Origin: Fibrobacteria bacterium AD312
GTDB taxonomy: Bacteria > Fibrobacterota > Fibrobacteria > Fibrobacterales > Fibrobacteraceae
Direction of reading: 5' to 3'
Length of the DNA stretch: 64,000 nt
Assembly: GCA_001462345.1 (NCBI GenBank)
Contig: LIUM01000011.1
Span: 1-64,000 of the forward strand
The position numbers were made by a program, and so were the translations under genes. Of this stretch, positions 36,489-45,759 are shown piece by piece (positions within the stretch are counted from its first letter, which is position 1; each line of letters opens with the position of its first letter). The notes under the pieces are model-generated. The model ran no database searches and was not told the DNA's origin. It saw only the letters and a program-made list of their open reading frames with translations.

Positions 36489-37460
36489 ATGGATTTACTA
36501 TTAAAATGGTTTGTCTCTGTCTTCTTCTTTCTATCAATGTCTATCGGTCTGGCATTTGCAGATGATACACCTCTTGTTCAAGGGAAAACAGGGATAGAAG
36601 CTTTAGATACTTTAGCGACTCACGAATGGGATGTTTCTACGAAGCGAAAATCTCTTCCTTTAACTTTGCTTTCGGGCATTTTACCTGGTGGAGCTCAGAT
36701 CTATTCGGAACATTACGTTCGAGGGGGATTCCTAATAGGGATTGAACTCGCTTTAGTCTATGAAGTATTTATCAATAAAACGTTTCAACAAGATCGTCGT
36801 TTTGAGCTTGCTCGTCCATTACAAGACTCCGTTGCTTTTTATAACAATTTAATACGAAACACTTCTGATATAGAGGCCTTGACTTCTTTACATTCCAAAC
36901 GTTCTGTTTTTATCAATAACATAAAACGAATAAGTGATAAAAAAATGGAAGAAGAAGATTTGCGTAAGGCAGAACTCGCGTGGCTAGTAGGTCTTCATGT
37001 CTATGGTTTTATAGATGGCTATGGCATTTGGAGAAATAATCGCGGTCGAAATTTTGAACAAAAGTCTTCCAAAAAAGCAGTGTTACTTGCTTTGATTCCT
37101 GGGCTAGGTCAAATGTATAATGATGAGTTTGGAAAAGCGGGATTACTTTATATGGGATTAATAGGAGCCTTGACTAGTATTAATACAAGCCAGAACGTTG
37201 TTGAATATTATTTAGAACGTCGAAGAGTAATGACTGCAGAAAGTGCTTCTAGCACAGAAATAGATTACTTAACAGAAAGAATTACTTATTACAGAAAAAA
37301 TCGGAATCAGTATATTTGGGGTGCGGCGTTAATTTATCTGTATTCTATTGGCGATGCCTTTGTAGATGCTATGATGAGCGATTTTGATAACCCTGTTCAT
37401 TTTGCACTATTACCAAACTTTAAGGGCGGATTACAAGCCGCGTTCTTACTAGACTTTTAA
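36489..37460 (+). CDS. DUF5683-like membrane protein with internal duplication
   Basis: The 323-residue protein has a signal peptide or first membrane segment (about 5-25). It carries two copies of a similar unit: LLSGILPGGAQIYSEHYVRGGFLIGIELAL (about 59-88) and LLALIPGLGQMYNDEFGKAGLLYMGLIGAL (about 199-228). This P-G-x-x-Q-x-Y-x(n)-G pattern is typical of DUF5683/TM2-like membrane proteins of Bacteroidota and relatives. Between the units is a predicted coiled region. Function unknown. It is convergent with the phosphatase gene; only three bases separate the stops. Confidence 0.6.
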   Translation: MDLLLKWFVSVFFFLSMSIGLAFADDTPLVQGKTGIEALDTLATHEWDVSTKRKSLPLTLLSGILPGGAQIYSEHYVRGGFLIGIELALVYEVFINKTFQQDRRFELARPLQDSVAFYNNLIRNTSDIEALTSLHSKRSVFINNIKRISDKKMEEEDLRKAELAWLVGLHVYGFIDGYGIWRNNRGRNFEQKSSKKAVLLALIPGLGQMYNDEFGKAGLLYMGLIGALTSINTSQNVVEYYLERRRVMTAESASSTEIDYLTERITYYRKNRNQYIWGAALIYLYSIGDAFVDAMMSDFDNPVHFALLPNFKGGLQAAFLLDF

Positions 37461-37463
37461 GAA

Positions 37464-38078
37464 TTAGTCCATCGCTAAAGGGGGTTGAGGAATCCCTTCA
37501 TGAAGGGTTTCAAAGCGACCTTGAATGCGACCATTTTCATCGGCATTAAATTCAAAGCGGGTGACCATAGCATAGCCAAAAGTCCCTTCTACAAATTCAT
37601 GGTCAGGAACACCACAAAACGTATGCTGTAAAGAAGCAATGACGCCAGCGTGGGTAACCCAAGCAATTTCTCCCATATCCATAGAATTCACAATCGCTTT
37701 TGAAACGCGCTTATCTACATCATAAAAAGACTCGCCATTACCAGGAAACTGATAGCCTCTAAGATTTGCTTTCCAAGCGTTCATTTCTTCTCTAGGAAGA
37801 TCAATTAATCTTCTGTTTTCCCAATCACCAAAAAAAACTTCGATAATGGATTCGTTAATTTCAAAAGGAATATTTAAGTGATTGCTGACTTTTTCTGCAA
37901 GGCGACGGCATCGAAGTAGAGGGCTAGAATAGAGCTTGTTGATTTTTGCTGAATTTAAGGCTTCTAAGGCAGGAGGGTATTCTTCTTCAAAAGAGGGGGA
38001 TACATCAAAATCAGTTCTACCATAACAGACATGGTTAATATTTAAGGGTTTTGTATGTCTAATTGTCCATAAAATCAT
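37464..38078 (-). CDS. Histidine phosphatase family protein, CobC-like
   Basis: The 204-residue protein has the catalytic start IRHTKP (about 6-11), the second-site SSPLLRCRRLAE (about 51-62), the acid/base glutamate region near FGDWENR and the late histidine in VTHAGVI (about 141-147). The segment CYGRTDFDVS after the catalytic histidine is typical of alpha-ribazole phosphatase (CobC), used late in cobalamin assembly. No other cobalamin gene is near, so the substrate is uncertain. It is cytoplasmic. Confidence 0.8.
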   Translation of the reverse strand: MILWTIRHTKPLNINHVCYGRTDFDVSPSFEEEYPPALEALNSAKINKLYSSPLLRCRRLAEKVSNHLNIPFEINESIIEVFFGDWENRRLIDLPREEMNAWKANLRGYQFPGNGESFYDVDKRVSKAIVNSMDMGEIAWVTHAGVIASLQHTFCGVPDHEFVEGTFGYAMVTRFEFNADENGRIQGRFETLHEGIPQPPLAMD

Positions 38079-38141
38079 AAAAACAACATAAAAAAAGACG
38101 TTTGATACGCCTGCATAAGAGTAAAGTGTGGTGGAAAAAAG

Positions 38142-38235
38142 TCCTAGACTACCTGCAGCACATAAAAATTCACAAGTCCGTTGCTGCTTTCGCCCTGGCG
38201 ATTTACCCGCAAATAGTCATTGCGCAGGGTCTAGG
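38142..38235 (-). ncRNA. ffs: Small bacterial SRP RNA (4.5S-type)
   Basis: Read on the minus strand, the ends CCTAGAC and GTCTAGG pair, closing a long hairpin. The apical part reads CGCCAGG-GC-GAAA-GC-AGCAACGG, which is the conserved SRP helix 8: the 5' side CCAGG, a GNRA tetraloop (GAAA) and the asymmetric bulge side AGCA. About 94 bases, the size of the small SRP RNA type. A run of six Ts follows the closing stem, so the RNA probably ends there. It should bind Ffh for membrane protein targeting. Confidence 0.9.
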
Positions 38236-38629
38236 AAAAAAAAATATAGTAATATAATTCTTTTTTTCATTTTTTATTTGAAAAAAATGAAGCAGCCAAA
38301 AAATCGAGGTTGTTTGTAGCTTAAAAAACATAAAATTGTAACAAAATCATAAGTCTATCATACTCAATCAGTTGCTGTTTTATTTTTTTTAGAACTATGC
38401 AAAAAGGAGCAACAACCATCATCTTTTTTTGATTTCTTTTAAAAAGAACAGTAATTTGTAGCATTTTTTAGTGTTTTTTTCTATTTTTGATACAGTAAAA
38501 AATATTTTACAGTAATGCAGTGCCCTATGACTACAATTCTCTTTGAACGTAATATGTTTTTTTCTATTTATTCCTCTGGTGTTATTCTAGGTTGGAATAT
38601 TGTGTGTCTTTTTTTGTGGGGAATATCCT
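38236..38629. other. Non-coding AT-rich spacer before the giant surface protein gene
   Basis: No gene supported. The left end should hold the SRP RNA promoter on the minus strand, with TATATT-like sequence about 10 bases before the RNA start. ACAGTAA occurs three times on the plus strand (38449, 38492, 38510) ahead of the giant gene; these could be regulator sites but this is only pattern. Confidence 0.5.
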
Positions 38630-41600
38630 ATGCTTATAAGAAATTTTGAGCAAATGTTAACATTCGGAAGCATCTTGTGTCTTCTTTTAGTGGTGCCGTC
38701 TTTTGCAGCTTCACTCGCTCCACTTTATTTTGACGGCGTTGCTCCTGAAAATCAGCAGCAATATTGGGATGACTTAATGAAGTATAAGTTGTGGGGTACA
38801 CACGGGATTGTATTCAACAAAGAAAATGTGACTATTGCGGAGCAAAGTGGTTATAGTGGTACAGCACATGGTCCTGTTATTTTTAATAATGGACGACACA
38901 ATGTAGGTGGCCCAATTCTGGTTGGAGGCAAGCTTCAGTTTGCACCAGGGAATACCTCAATGGCGAATGATACTCTCTTTAGTGGCTACGTTCGAGTTTT
39001 GGATTCTGTGACGATAGCCGATTATAGAGGTAATCCTGATGGGGATATCTCAAAATCTTTTTATAAGGCTATTTACTGTGTAGCGGGTAGCATACGAACG
39101 AATAATTTTAATGCTTACGATGGTGGAATAGGTGTTTGGGTAGATTCTCTAAATGCTTTTTACGGCACTGCGGTGAACAATACAGGTACTCCTGTTTCTG
39201 CTGATGGAAGTTATGGAGACTGCCCTTCTGAAGTGCCTCCAGTAGATACCCATCTGTCTGTGCCATTATGGACCAAGCCAGATACAATTTCTTGGGGAGC
39301 AGCTGTTGAAGTTTCTAATTCGACTCCTAGTAAAATTGCCTACATTCATGTACCGCCAGAGGATTTAGCTGTAGGGGATACGGGTACTTATGATATGTAC
39401 CTCACTAGAATTCGCATGCTGGGTTCAACAGGTCTTAAAGTGTTTGTGTTGATGCCTCCAGGCGGTCGTTTAACTCGTATTTTGTTACAAGAACAATTGC
39501 AGGTAGATCCTTCAGCAAATGATGCTAATATTCGTGTTGTATATGCCAATAGTGATGCTACATTTGATCGTGCGACAATGCAATGGACTTGGGATCCTTC
39601 CAAAGCAACTTTTGTAACTAATGATGAGTATGCGGGTAATTTGTTAATCTATTCCCCAACTGGAATTTCTTGGAGTGCTATGGTGAATCCAATATTTCAG
39701 GGCACTTTCATGACTCCTGGCATATTTTCTATCAAGGATCATTTCACATTGGCTGGTCAATTGATTTCTGATTCTTTGCATTTTGAGTCCAATATCAAAG
39801 GCGATTTTCGCTATGTTCCTTTTGATCCTCCTATTTTAAATATTGATCCTACTGCTAATGGTGGGGGTATATACCCAGAATTGAATCAGGATCAAAAAAT
39901 TGATATTACTTTGGATTCATTACCTAAGACTAATGTTTATTTTGATTACTGTTTTGAAGTAGATACAGCAACTGTTCATGTAACAGGCCTTGCTAGAGCC
40001 GACGATTTTGGTCTTTTATCAAATGGTTCACCTCTTCCTATATGTGGCGTGGACTCCTCTAGTGTTGTGATTCTTGCGGGCAATAAACAACCAGATTCTG
40101 CTCACGCTGTATACTTTAATCCTATTATTGATGGACTTGAAGAACCGCAAGAAACGCTCAAGATTAACATATTCAATTTAAGTGGAGCCGTTCTTGAAGG
40201 CAATAAAAAAACGGGTTCTTTTGATTTGAAAATTGCAGACACCGATTTAAAACCAGTTGTTAGAGATACCGTTATTTCTGGTTATGAAGATGATACACTT
40301 CAGTTTGATTCCACTTATTTTCCTTTCTCATCGATAGATACCGACCCAGATACATTGATTTCGATTACGATTACCTCTTTGCCTCATGTGGGCTCTTTAT
40401 TACTTGATAATGTTCTTGTTACAAAAGATCAAGTGATTTCAAAAGACAGCCTTTCTTACTTGACTTTTATTGGTGCACCAGATTCGAGTGGTTCTCCTTA
40501 TACCACATTTGATTTCATTGCAGAAACTAAATGGGGATTCAGTCATGTTTCTGCCACAATCTCAGTCAATTTATTGCCTGTAAATGATACGCCCCAAATG
40601 AACGATAGCTTGTTTTTCACGATTGCTGAAAATAGTCTTGTGGGTGCTTTAGTTGGTACTGTGGTCGCTGATGATCCTGATAGTGCATCTATTTTTACTT
40701 ACACTCTTATTCCTGGTGGCGATGGGGATGCCCTCTTTAACGTAGCTTCCGATGGCAAGGTGACAGTAAAATCAGCGATATTAAACTATGAAGTGAAAAA
40801 AGAGTATTATATCACTGTAGAAGCTACAGATAATGGAATCGGTGGCGTGGCTCCATATTTAAGCGACACTACAGTAGTAAAGATTACCATATTAGACGTG
40901 AATGAAGCTCCTGTGGTAAATGATACTTCTTGGAGTTTTGCTGAAAACAATGTAGATGGTTTAGATATCGGCACAGTGATAGTGACAGATGAAGATGCCC
41001 TCAGTACACATACATTTACTTTAAGTGGAAGTTCCTTATTTGAGATTGATGCTTCTGGTATTATTTCGGTGGCTCCAGGTGTAATCTTTGACTATGAAAC
41101 GATGGCTCATACTTATACCCTAAAGGTGATAGTAAAAGATAATGGCTTAAATGGAGTGGGTGCTTCTCTTGCAGATACAGCCACGGTGACGATTACGCTT
41201 TCAAACGTGAATGAGGCTCCTGTAATCGCTAATCAGAGTTTTAATGTCCCAGAAAATAGTGCCGCTGCTACGCTTGTCGGTAACTTGGTTGCTACAGATC
41301 CAGAAAATGGTGCTTTAACTTATTCTATTCTTTCTGGAAATTCAGCAGGTCATTTCACGATGGATGCGACAGGAAAAATCACTGTGAATACATCTAATAC
41401 ACTAAATTACGAAAGCGATAGCGTTTATACCTTAGTCGTACAAATTTCAGATGATGGTCTTGCTAATCCAGCAAACGTGTTAACAAGTACCGCTACCATT
41501 ACCATTAATGTTCAAAATGTGAATGAAGCTCCTGTTGTTAGTGATGCCTCTTGGAGCTTTGACGAAAATAATGTAGACGGTTTAGAGATAGGTACAGTAG

Positions 41601-44600
41601 TTGTCACTGATGAAGACGCTTTAAGTACACATACTTATTCTTTAAGTGGTAGTCCATTATTTGTGATAGATGCTTTAGGTACAATTTCTACTGCACCGGG
41701 TGTGATTTTTGATTATGAAACGATGGCATCTACTTATCCCTTAACTGTGACTGTAAAGGATAACGGTTTAAATGGAGTGGGTGCTTCTCTTGAATCTACA
41801 GCAGCAATCACGATTACGCTTCTAGACGTGAATGATCCTCCAGTGATCGCAAATCAGAATTTTGATATCCCAGAAAATAGTGCCGCCGCCACGCTTGTCG
41901 GTAACTTGATTGCTACAGATCCAGAAAATGGTGCTTTAACTTATACTATTCTCTCTGGAAATGAGGCAAATCGTTTTGTAATGGATGCTTCGGGTAAAAT
42001 CACTGTTCGTGCTTCTAATACGCTTGATTATGAAGATGTTAATCTTTATTCTCTAGTTGTAGAAGTATCAGATAATGGTCTTGGTGTTCCTGCAAACGTG
42101 TTAAAAGATACTGCAACCATTACGATTCATGTTCAAAATGTGAATGAAGCTCCTGTTGTCAGTGATGCCTCTTGGAGTTTTGACGAAAATAATGTAGACG
42201 GTTTAGAGATAGGTACAGTAGTTGTCACTGATGAAGACGCTTTAAGTACACATACTTATACATTAAGTGGTGTAAATTCTTCATTATTTGTGATCAATTC
42301 TTCAGGGACTATTTCTACAGCCCCAGGTGTGAAATTTGACTATGAAACGATGGATCACACTTACAATTTAACGGTTACAGTTAGAGATAACGGCTTAAAT
42401 GGAGTGGGTACTTCTCTAGAAACTACAGCGACAGTGACCATTTCTCTCTTAGATAGGAATGACCCTCCAGTGATAACAAATCAGAGCTTTGATGTCTTAG
42501 AAAATAGCGCGTCAGCAACGCTTGTGGGGAACACGGTGGCTACTGATCCAGAAGGTGGATCATTGACTTATACAATTCTCTCTGGAAATGAAGCGAATCT
42601 CTTTGTGATGGATGCTTCGGGCAAAATTACTGTTCGTGCTTCAAATTCTCTTGATTACGATACCATGGATACGACTTATACTCTTCAAGTGCAGGTTTCA
42701 GATAATGGTCTTGGAGTTTCTGCAAACGTATTAACAAGTACCGCTACCATTACAATTCATGTTAAAAATGTGAATGAAACGCCTATATGGAATAACGCGA
42801 CTCTTGAAGTATATGAAAATGAACCTATTTCAACGAGTGTAGGGGTTGTATCTGCAACAGATGAAGATTTATATGAAACTCTAACATACACGATTGTTGG
42901 CGGTACAGGTAGTTCTTTCTTTGGAGTAAATTCATCTACAGGGCTTATCACTACAACTAAAATTTTTGATTATGAAACTGTGACTAGCTACACGTTAGAT
43001 ATTGAAGTCAATGATGGTGAATTTGTAGTAGTGAAAACATTTAATGTGAGCATTCTAGATGTGAATGAAGCTCCAGTAATTGAAGATTCTAAAACAGATA
43101 TTGATGAAAATGTACCTCTTGGAACGCTCGTGACGACGGTTACTGGGGTAGATGTGGATACTCCTGTTTTAACGTATGATATTATTCGAGATAATGATGG
43201 AGAAAAATTCAAGATTTCCACCACGGGTGTAATTACCGTTGGCGATGAATTAGATTTTGAAAAACAAGATGAATATCGAGTGAGAGTCATCGTATCTGAT
43301 GGTGTACTTAGTGATACCGCTACGGTTACCATTAGCATTAATAATGTGAATGAAGCTCCAGTATTAGACAATGCTAAATTCTCTATTTCTGAAGATGCGA
43401 ATTCTTCCTTTAAAATTGGCACTGTTAGTTATATCGACCCAGAAAATGATGTAGTGACCTTTGCCATGCTTCAAGATACGAGTGAACTTTTTAGAATTAC
43501 CAATTTAGGTGCTATTTATCTTAAAGAAGGTTCTTCTTTAGATTATGAATCTGTAAAATCTTATCTAATTAAAGTGACAGGCACTGATCCAAAGGGTTTA
43601 TCTGATTCTGCTAATATTGAAATTGTGGTAACAAATGTATTCGAAAAATCCATTGTTAAAATTGTAACAGCGATTACGAAAGATTCTATTTATCCAAATC
43701 CAGAGACTATCTATATCAATACAACAATGTTAGATCTCGAATGGACAGAAGATGGAAAACGTCAATATGGAAATACGATTTTAACAGAGGGTCTCAATCG
43801 GCTCGTTAAAGAATATTGTGTGGAATACAAAGATGAATGCGGCTATGATACTTTGAATGTTTATGTGAATACACAACCACCAAGTGTGACTTTATCTCCA
43901 AAAGGCATTGCTCAATCCAAAATCTCTGGCGTAACTATTGTAGAAGAGAAGGATAAGAAAGACACCTCGTTTTATGTCAATCGAAATGAAAATAAAATTG
44001 TCGTCACTGTGACCGATCCTGGTGTTGATGGAAAAGTGACAGTCAAAGATTTTGAATTGACTGCTGATTTACACACGGTTAGCGTGCCTTCCTCTATTTT
44101 TGAAAAACTCGATGATGTTTCTGAAGATTGGAGTTTTGAAACCGATAAAGAACTTTCTTATTCTCCTATTAATGGCGAAGAAAAGGTTTCTTATCAAACA
44201 AAAGTCAATGGAAATACGATTACAGTAACTTATGATTCTCATAAGGATAGTACAACTGCTGTGATTTCTTACTTTACAACGGTTAATGGTCAAGAAGTTC
44301 GGATTTCTTATGTGGTAGATCGCTTGACAGGTGAAGTAATTAAGGATTCTAAGACAAAAGCAGTGTATTCTGTAGGGTATACTTATGTGGATAAAGAAAA
44401 AAATGAAATATATGTTTCTTATCCGGTGGATTCTAAAGGTAAGATTATTAAAGATCCTAAAGATGAAAGTACACTTTATAATTTGACTTATACTTATACT
44501 AATATCTATGGTAATACAGCAAAGACGTCTGTGGATGTGACTTTAGATAAGATCCCTCCAGTGGTTCAGATTATTAATCCTCTTTCTAATGTGACAGTCT

Positions 44601-45538
44601 CTTCTGTTTCTTTAGAAGTTAGTTGGACGGTCGATGGTATTGAACAAGATACTCTAAATCTTCAAGGTCTTGAAAAAGGGCTTAATCTGATTATTCGGGC
44701 TTATCGTGATAAGGCTGGAAACGAATCTGCAGATACTGTTTTTGTTATGATGAAAGATGCGAAGGATATTGAGGTTTCTATGCAAGAACCTTTAGTGGAG
44801 ATGACAAAAGAAAAAATAGATGAATTTTCTCGAGTAAATCCTCCTAAAAAAGAAGATCGTTTTGGCGTAAGTTTATTAAATGTGCATACTAATACAGAAG
44901 AAGAAGTACTTGTTGGTACTACTTCTGGGACAAAAAAGGGATCAGGAGAAGAACCATATCCTGGTTTAAGTGGCTCTCATCTTGGCCCTACCCTTGAAAT
45001 TAATGCCAAATTACCTTCTTTAACTTCCTTTGGTGGCTTAGCATCATTATCTGATTTAATTGAATCTGATGGATTAATTGCAATTGAAGCTGGTGGCGGT
45101 TGGGATAGAAAGAAGGTCACTGTAGATCAATATGTTTCAGATTACTGTACAGATGAGTTTAAAGGAAGTTTTGATCCTACAGATCCATCTGCAACTCCTT
45201 TGTATAAAACTTCTTTTGCAATGAAAATATGGATTTATTCTTCTTTAGGAAACTTCTTAGACCAATATGAATTTAGTCCAAAATTAGATTCTCGTGATTA
45301 TGTGAATGCAGCTGGAGTAGTGAAGATGTATTTTGAACTGAAACCAGATGAAACAGGTTATTTACGTGATAAGAAAGGTCGTTTGTTAGGTACAGGAGCT
45401 TATCTATTTAAGACAGAAATAAAAATGACTTCTGTTCAACAATGTACTTTACCAGACCAAACACCAGTAGGTACAAAAAAGGTAGTAAAAGAAGATCTTC
45501 TTTCCTCATTTGGTTACAAGAGACCACAAAACGATTAA
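38630..45538 (+). CDS. Giant exported cadherin-repeat surface protein
   Basis: About 2302 residues. I choose ATG 38630 because GTGGGGA lies seven bases upstream; the longer frame begins with TTG 38600 ahead of the signal peptide. A signal peptide (about 1-28, ending SFAAS) is followed by an unrecognised domain (about 29-400), a Calx-beta-like segment (IDGLEEPQETLKINIFNLSG region) and about ten cadherin-type repeats (about 655-1670; nucleotides 40590-43640) with DENNVDGLEIGTVVVTDEDA and NVNEAPV motifs. The D-x-N-E and D-x-D residues are those used for calcium binding. Further bacterial Ig-like segments and a C-terminal domain of unknown type (about 2150-2302) complete it. It should be a cell-surface or secreted adhesion protein. 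I saw no LPXTG and no clear type 9 sorting tail. A strong terminator follows at 45561. Confidence 0.85.
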   Translation: MLIRNFEQMLTFGSILCLLLVVPSFAASLAPLYFDGVAPENQQQYWDDLMKYKLWGTHGIVFNKENVTIAEQSGYSGTAHGPVIFNNGRHNVGGPILVGGKLQFAPGNTSMANDTLFSGYVRVLDSVTIADYRGNPDGDISKSFYKAIYCVAGSIRTNNFNAYDGGIGVWVDSLNAFYGTAVNNTGTPVSADGSYGDCPSEVPPVDTHLSVPLWTKPDTISWGAAVEVSNSTPSKIAYIHVPPEDLAVGDTGTYDMYLTRIRMLGSTGLKVFVLMPPGGRLTRILLQEQLQVDPSANDANIRVVYANSDATFDRATMQWTWDPSKATFVTNDEYAGNLLIYSPTGISWSAMVNPIFQGTFMTPGIFSIKDHFTLAGQLISDSLHFESNIKGDFRYVPFDPPILNIDPTANGGGIYPELNQDQKIDITLDSLPKTNVYFDYCFEVDTATVHVTGLARADDFGLLSNGSPLPICGVDSSSVVILAGNKQPDSAHAVYFNPIIDGLEEPQETLKINIFNLSGAVLEGNKKTGSFDLKIADTDLKPVVRDTVISGYEDDTLQFDSTYFPFSSIDTDPDTLISITITSLPHVGSLLLDNVLVTKDQVISKDSLSYLTFIGAPDSSGSPYTTFDFIAETKWGFSHVSATISVNLLPVNDTPQMNDSLFFTIAENSLVGALVGTVVADDPDSASIFTYTLIPGGDGDALFNVASDGKVTVKSAILNYEVKKEYYITVEATDNGIGGVAPYLSDTTVVKITILDVNEAPVVNDTSWSFAENNVDGLDIGTVIVTDEDALSTHTFTLSGSSLFEIDASGIISVAPGVIFDYETMAHTYTLKVIVKDNGLNGVGASLADTATVTITLSNVNEAPVIANQSFNVPENSAAATLVGNLVATDPENGALTYSILSGNSAGHFTMDATGKITVNTSNTLNYESDSVYTLVVQISDDGLANPANVLTSTATITINVQNVNEAPVVSDASWSFDENNVDGLEIGTVVVTDEDALSTHTYSLSGSPLFVIDALGTISTAPGVIFDYETMASTYPLTVTVKDNGLNGVGASLESTAAITITLLDVNDPPVIANQNFDIPENSAAATLVGNLIATDPENGALTYTILSGNEANRFVMDASGKITVRASNTLDYEDVNLYSLVVEVSDNGLGVPANVLKDTATITIHVQNVNEAPVVSDASWSFDENNVDGLEIGTVVVTDEDALSTHTYTLSGVNSSLFVINSSGTISTAPGVKFDYETMDHTYNLTVTVRDNGLNGVGTSLETTATVTISLLDRNDPPVITNQSFDVLENSASATLVGNTVATDPEGGSLTYTILSGNEANLFVMDASGKITVRASNSLDYDTMDTTYTLQVQVSDNGLGVSANVLTSTATITIHVKNVNETPIWNNATLEVYENEPISTSVGVVSATDEDLYETLTYTIVGGTGSSFFGVNSSTGLITTTKIFDYETVTSYTLDIEVNDGEFVVVKTFNVSILDVNEAPVIEDSKTDIDENVPLGTLVTTVTGVDVDTPVLTYDIIRDNDGEKFKISTTGVITVGDELDFEKQDEYRVRVIVSDGVLSDTATVTISINNVNEAPVLDNAKFSISEDANSSFKIGTVSYIDPENDVVTFAMLQDTSELFRITNLGAIYLKEGSSLDYESVKSYLIKVTGTDPKGLSDSANIEIVVTNVFEKSIVKIVTAITKDSIYPNPETIYINTTMLDLEWTEDGKRQYGNTILTEGLNRLVKEYCVEYKDECGYDTLNVYVNTQPPSVTLSPKGIAQSKISGVTIVEEKDKKDTSFYVNRNENKIVVTVTDPGVDGKVTVKDFELTADLHTVSVPSSIFEKLDDVSEDWSFETDKELSYSPINGEEKVSYQTKVNGNTITVTYDSHKDSTTAVISYFTTVNGQEVRISYVVDRLTGEVIKDSKTKAVYSVGYTYVDKEKNEIYVSYPVDSKGKIIKDPKDESTLYNLTYTYTNIYGNTAKTSVDVTLDKIPPVVQIINPLSNVTVSSVSLEVSWTVDGIEQDTLNLQGLEKGLNLIIRAYRDKAGNESADTVFVMMKDAKDIEVSMQEPLVEMTKEKIDEFSRVNPPKKEDRFGVSLLNVHTNTEEEVLVGTTSGTKKGSGEEPYPGLSGSHLGPTLEINAKLPSLTSFGGLASLSDLIESDGLIAIEAGGGWDRKKVTVDQYVSDYCTDEFKGSFDPTDPSATPLYKTSFAMKIWIYSSLGNFLDQYEFSPKLDSRDYVNAAGVVKMYFELKPDETGYLRDKKGRLLGTGAYLFKTEIKMTSVQQCTLPDQTPVGTKKVVKEDLLSSFGYKRPQND
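40900..42763 (+). repeat. Three tandem 621-bp units, each two cadherin domains
   Basis: Matching positions GAT-x-CTTCTTGGAG occur at 40922, 41543 and 42164, exactly 621 bases (207 codons) apart. Each unit is one domain beginning SWSFDENNVDGLEIG followed by one beginning QSFDVPENSAAATLVG. Long stretches are identical between units 2 and 3, pointing to recent duplication. Confidence 0.85.
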
Positions 45539-45560
45539 TTTTATTAAATTATTATTCATT

Positions 45561-45588
45561 AAAATCCCCGATAAGGGGATTTTTTTTG
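45561..45588 (+). terminator. Terminator after the cadherin-repeat gene
   Basis: AATCCCC and GGGGATT pair around GATAA and run into eight Ts, about 20 bases after the stop codon. Confidence 0.9.
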
Positions 45589-45759
45589 TAATAATACCTG
45601 CTAAATGATTTATCCAGTAGGTTTAGTCTTTATTAATTTATTGATATTTAGCAAAAAAACGCAGGTTTTGTTTTTTGTTGCAGTGACTACGAAACACCTC
45701 ATCCTATTTTTTTAATCATATTTTCTATTATTAATCCATTATAACTAAGGATCTATTGC

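Noticed and set aside
38128-38319. 63-codon open frame
   Set aside because: It covers the SRP RNA on the opposite strand and has no protein-like features.
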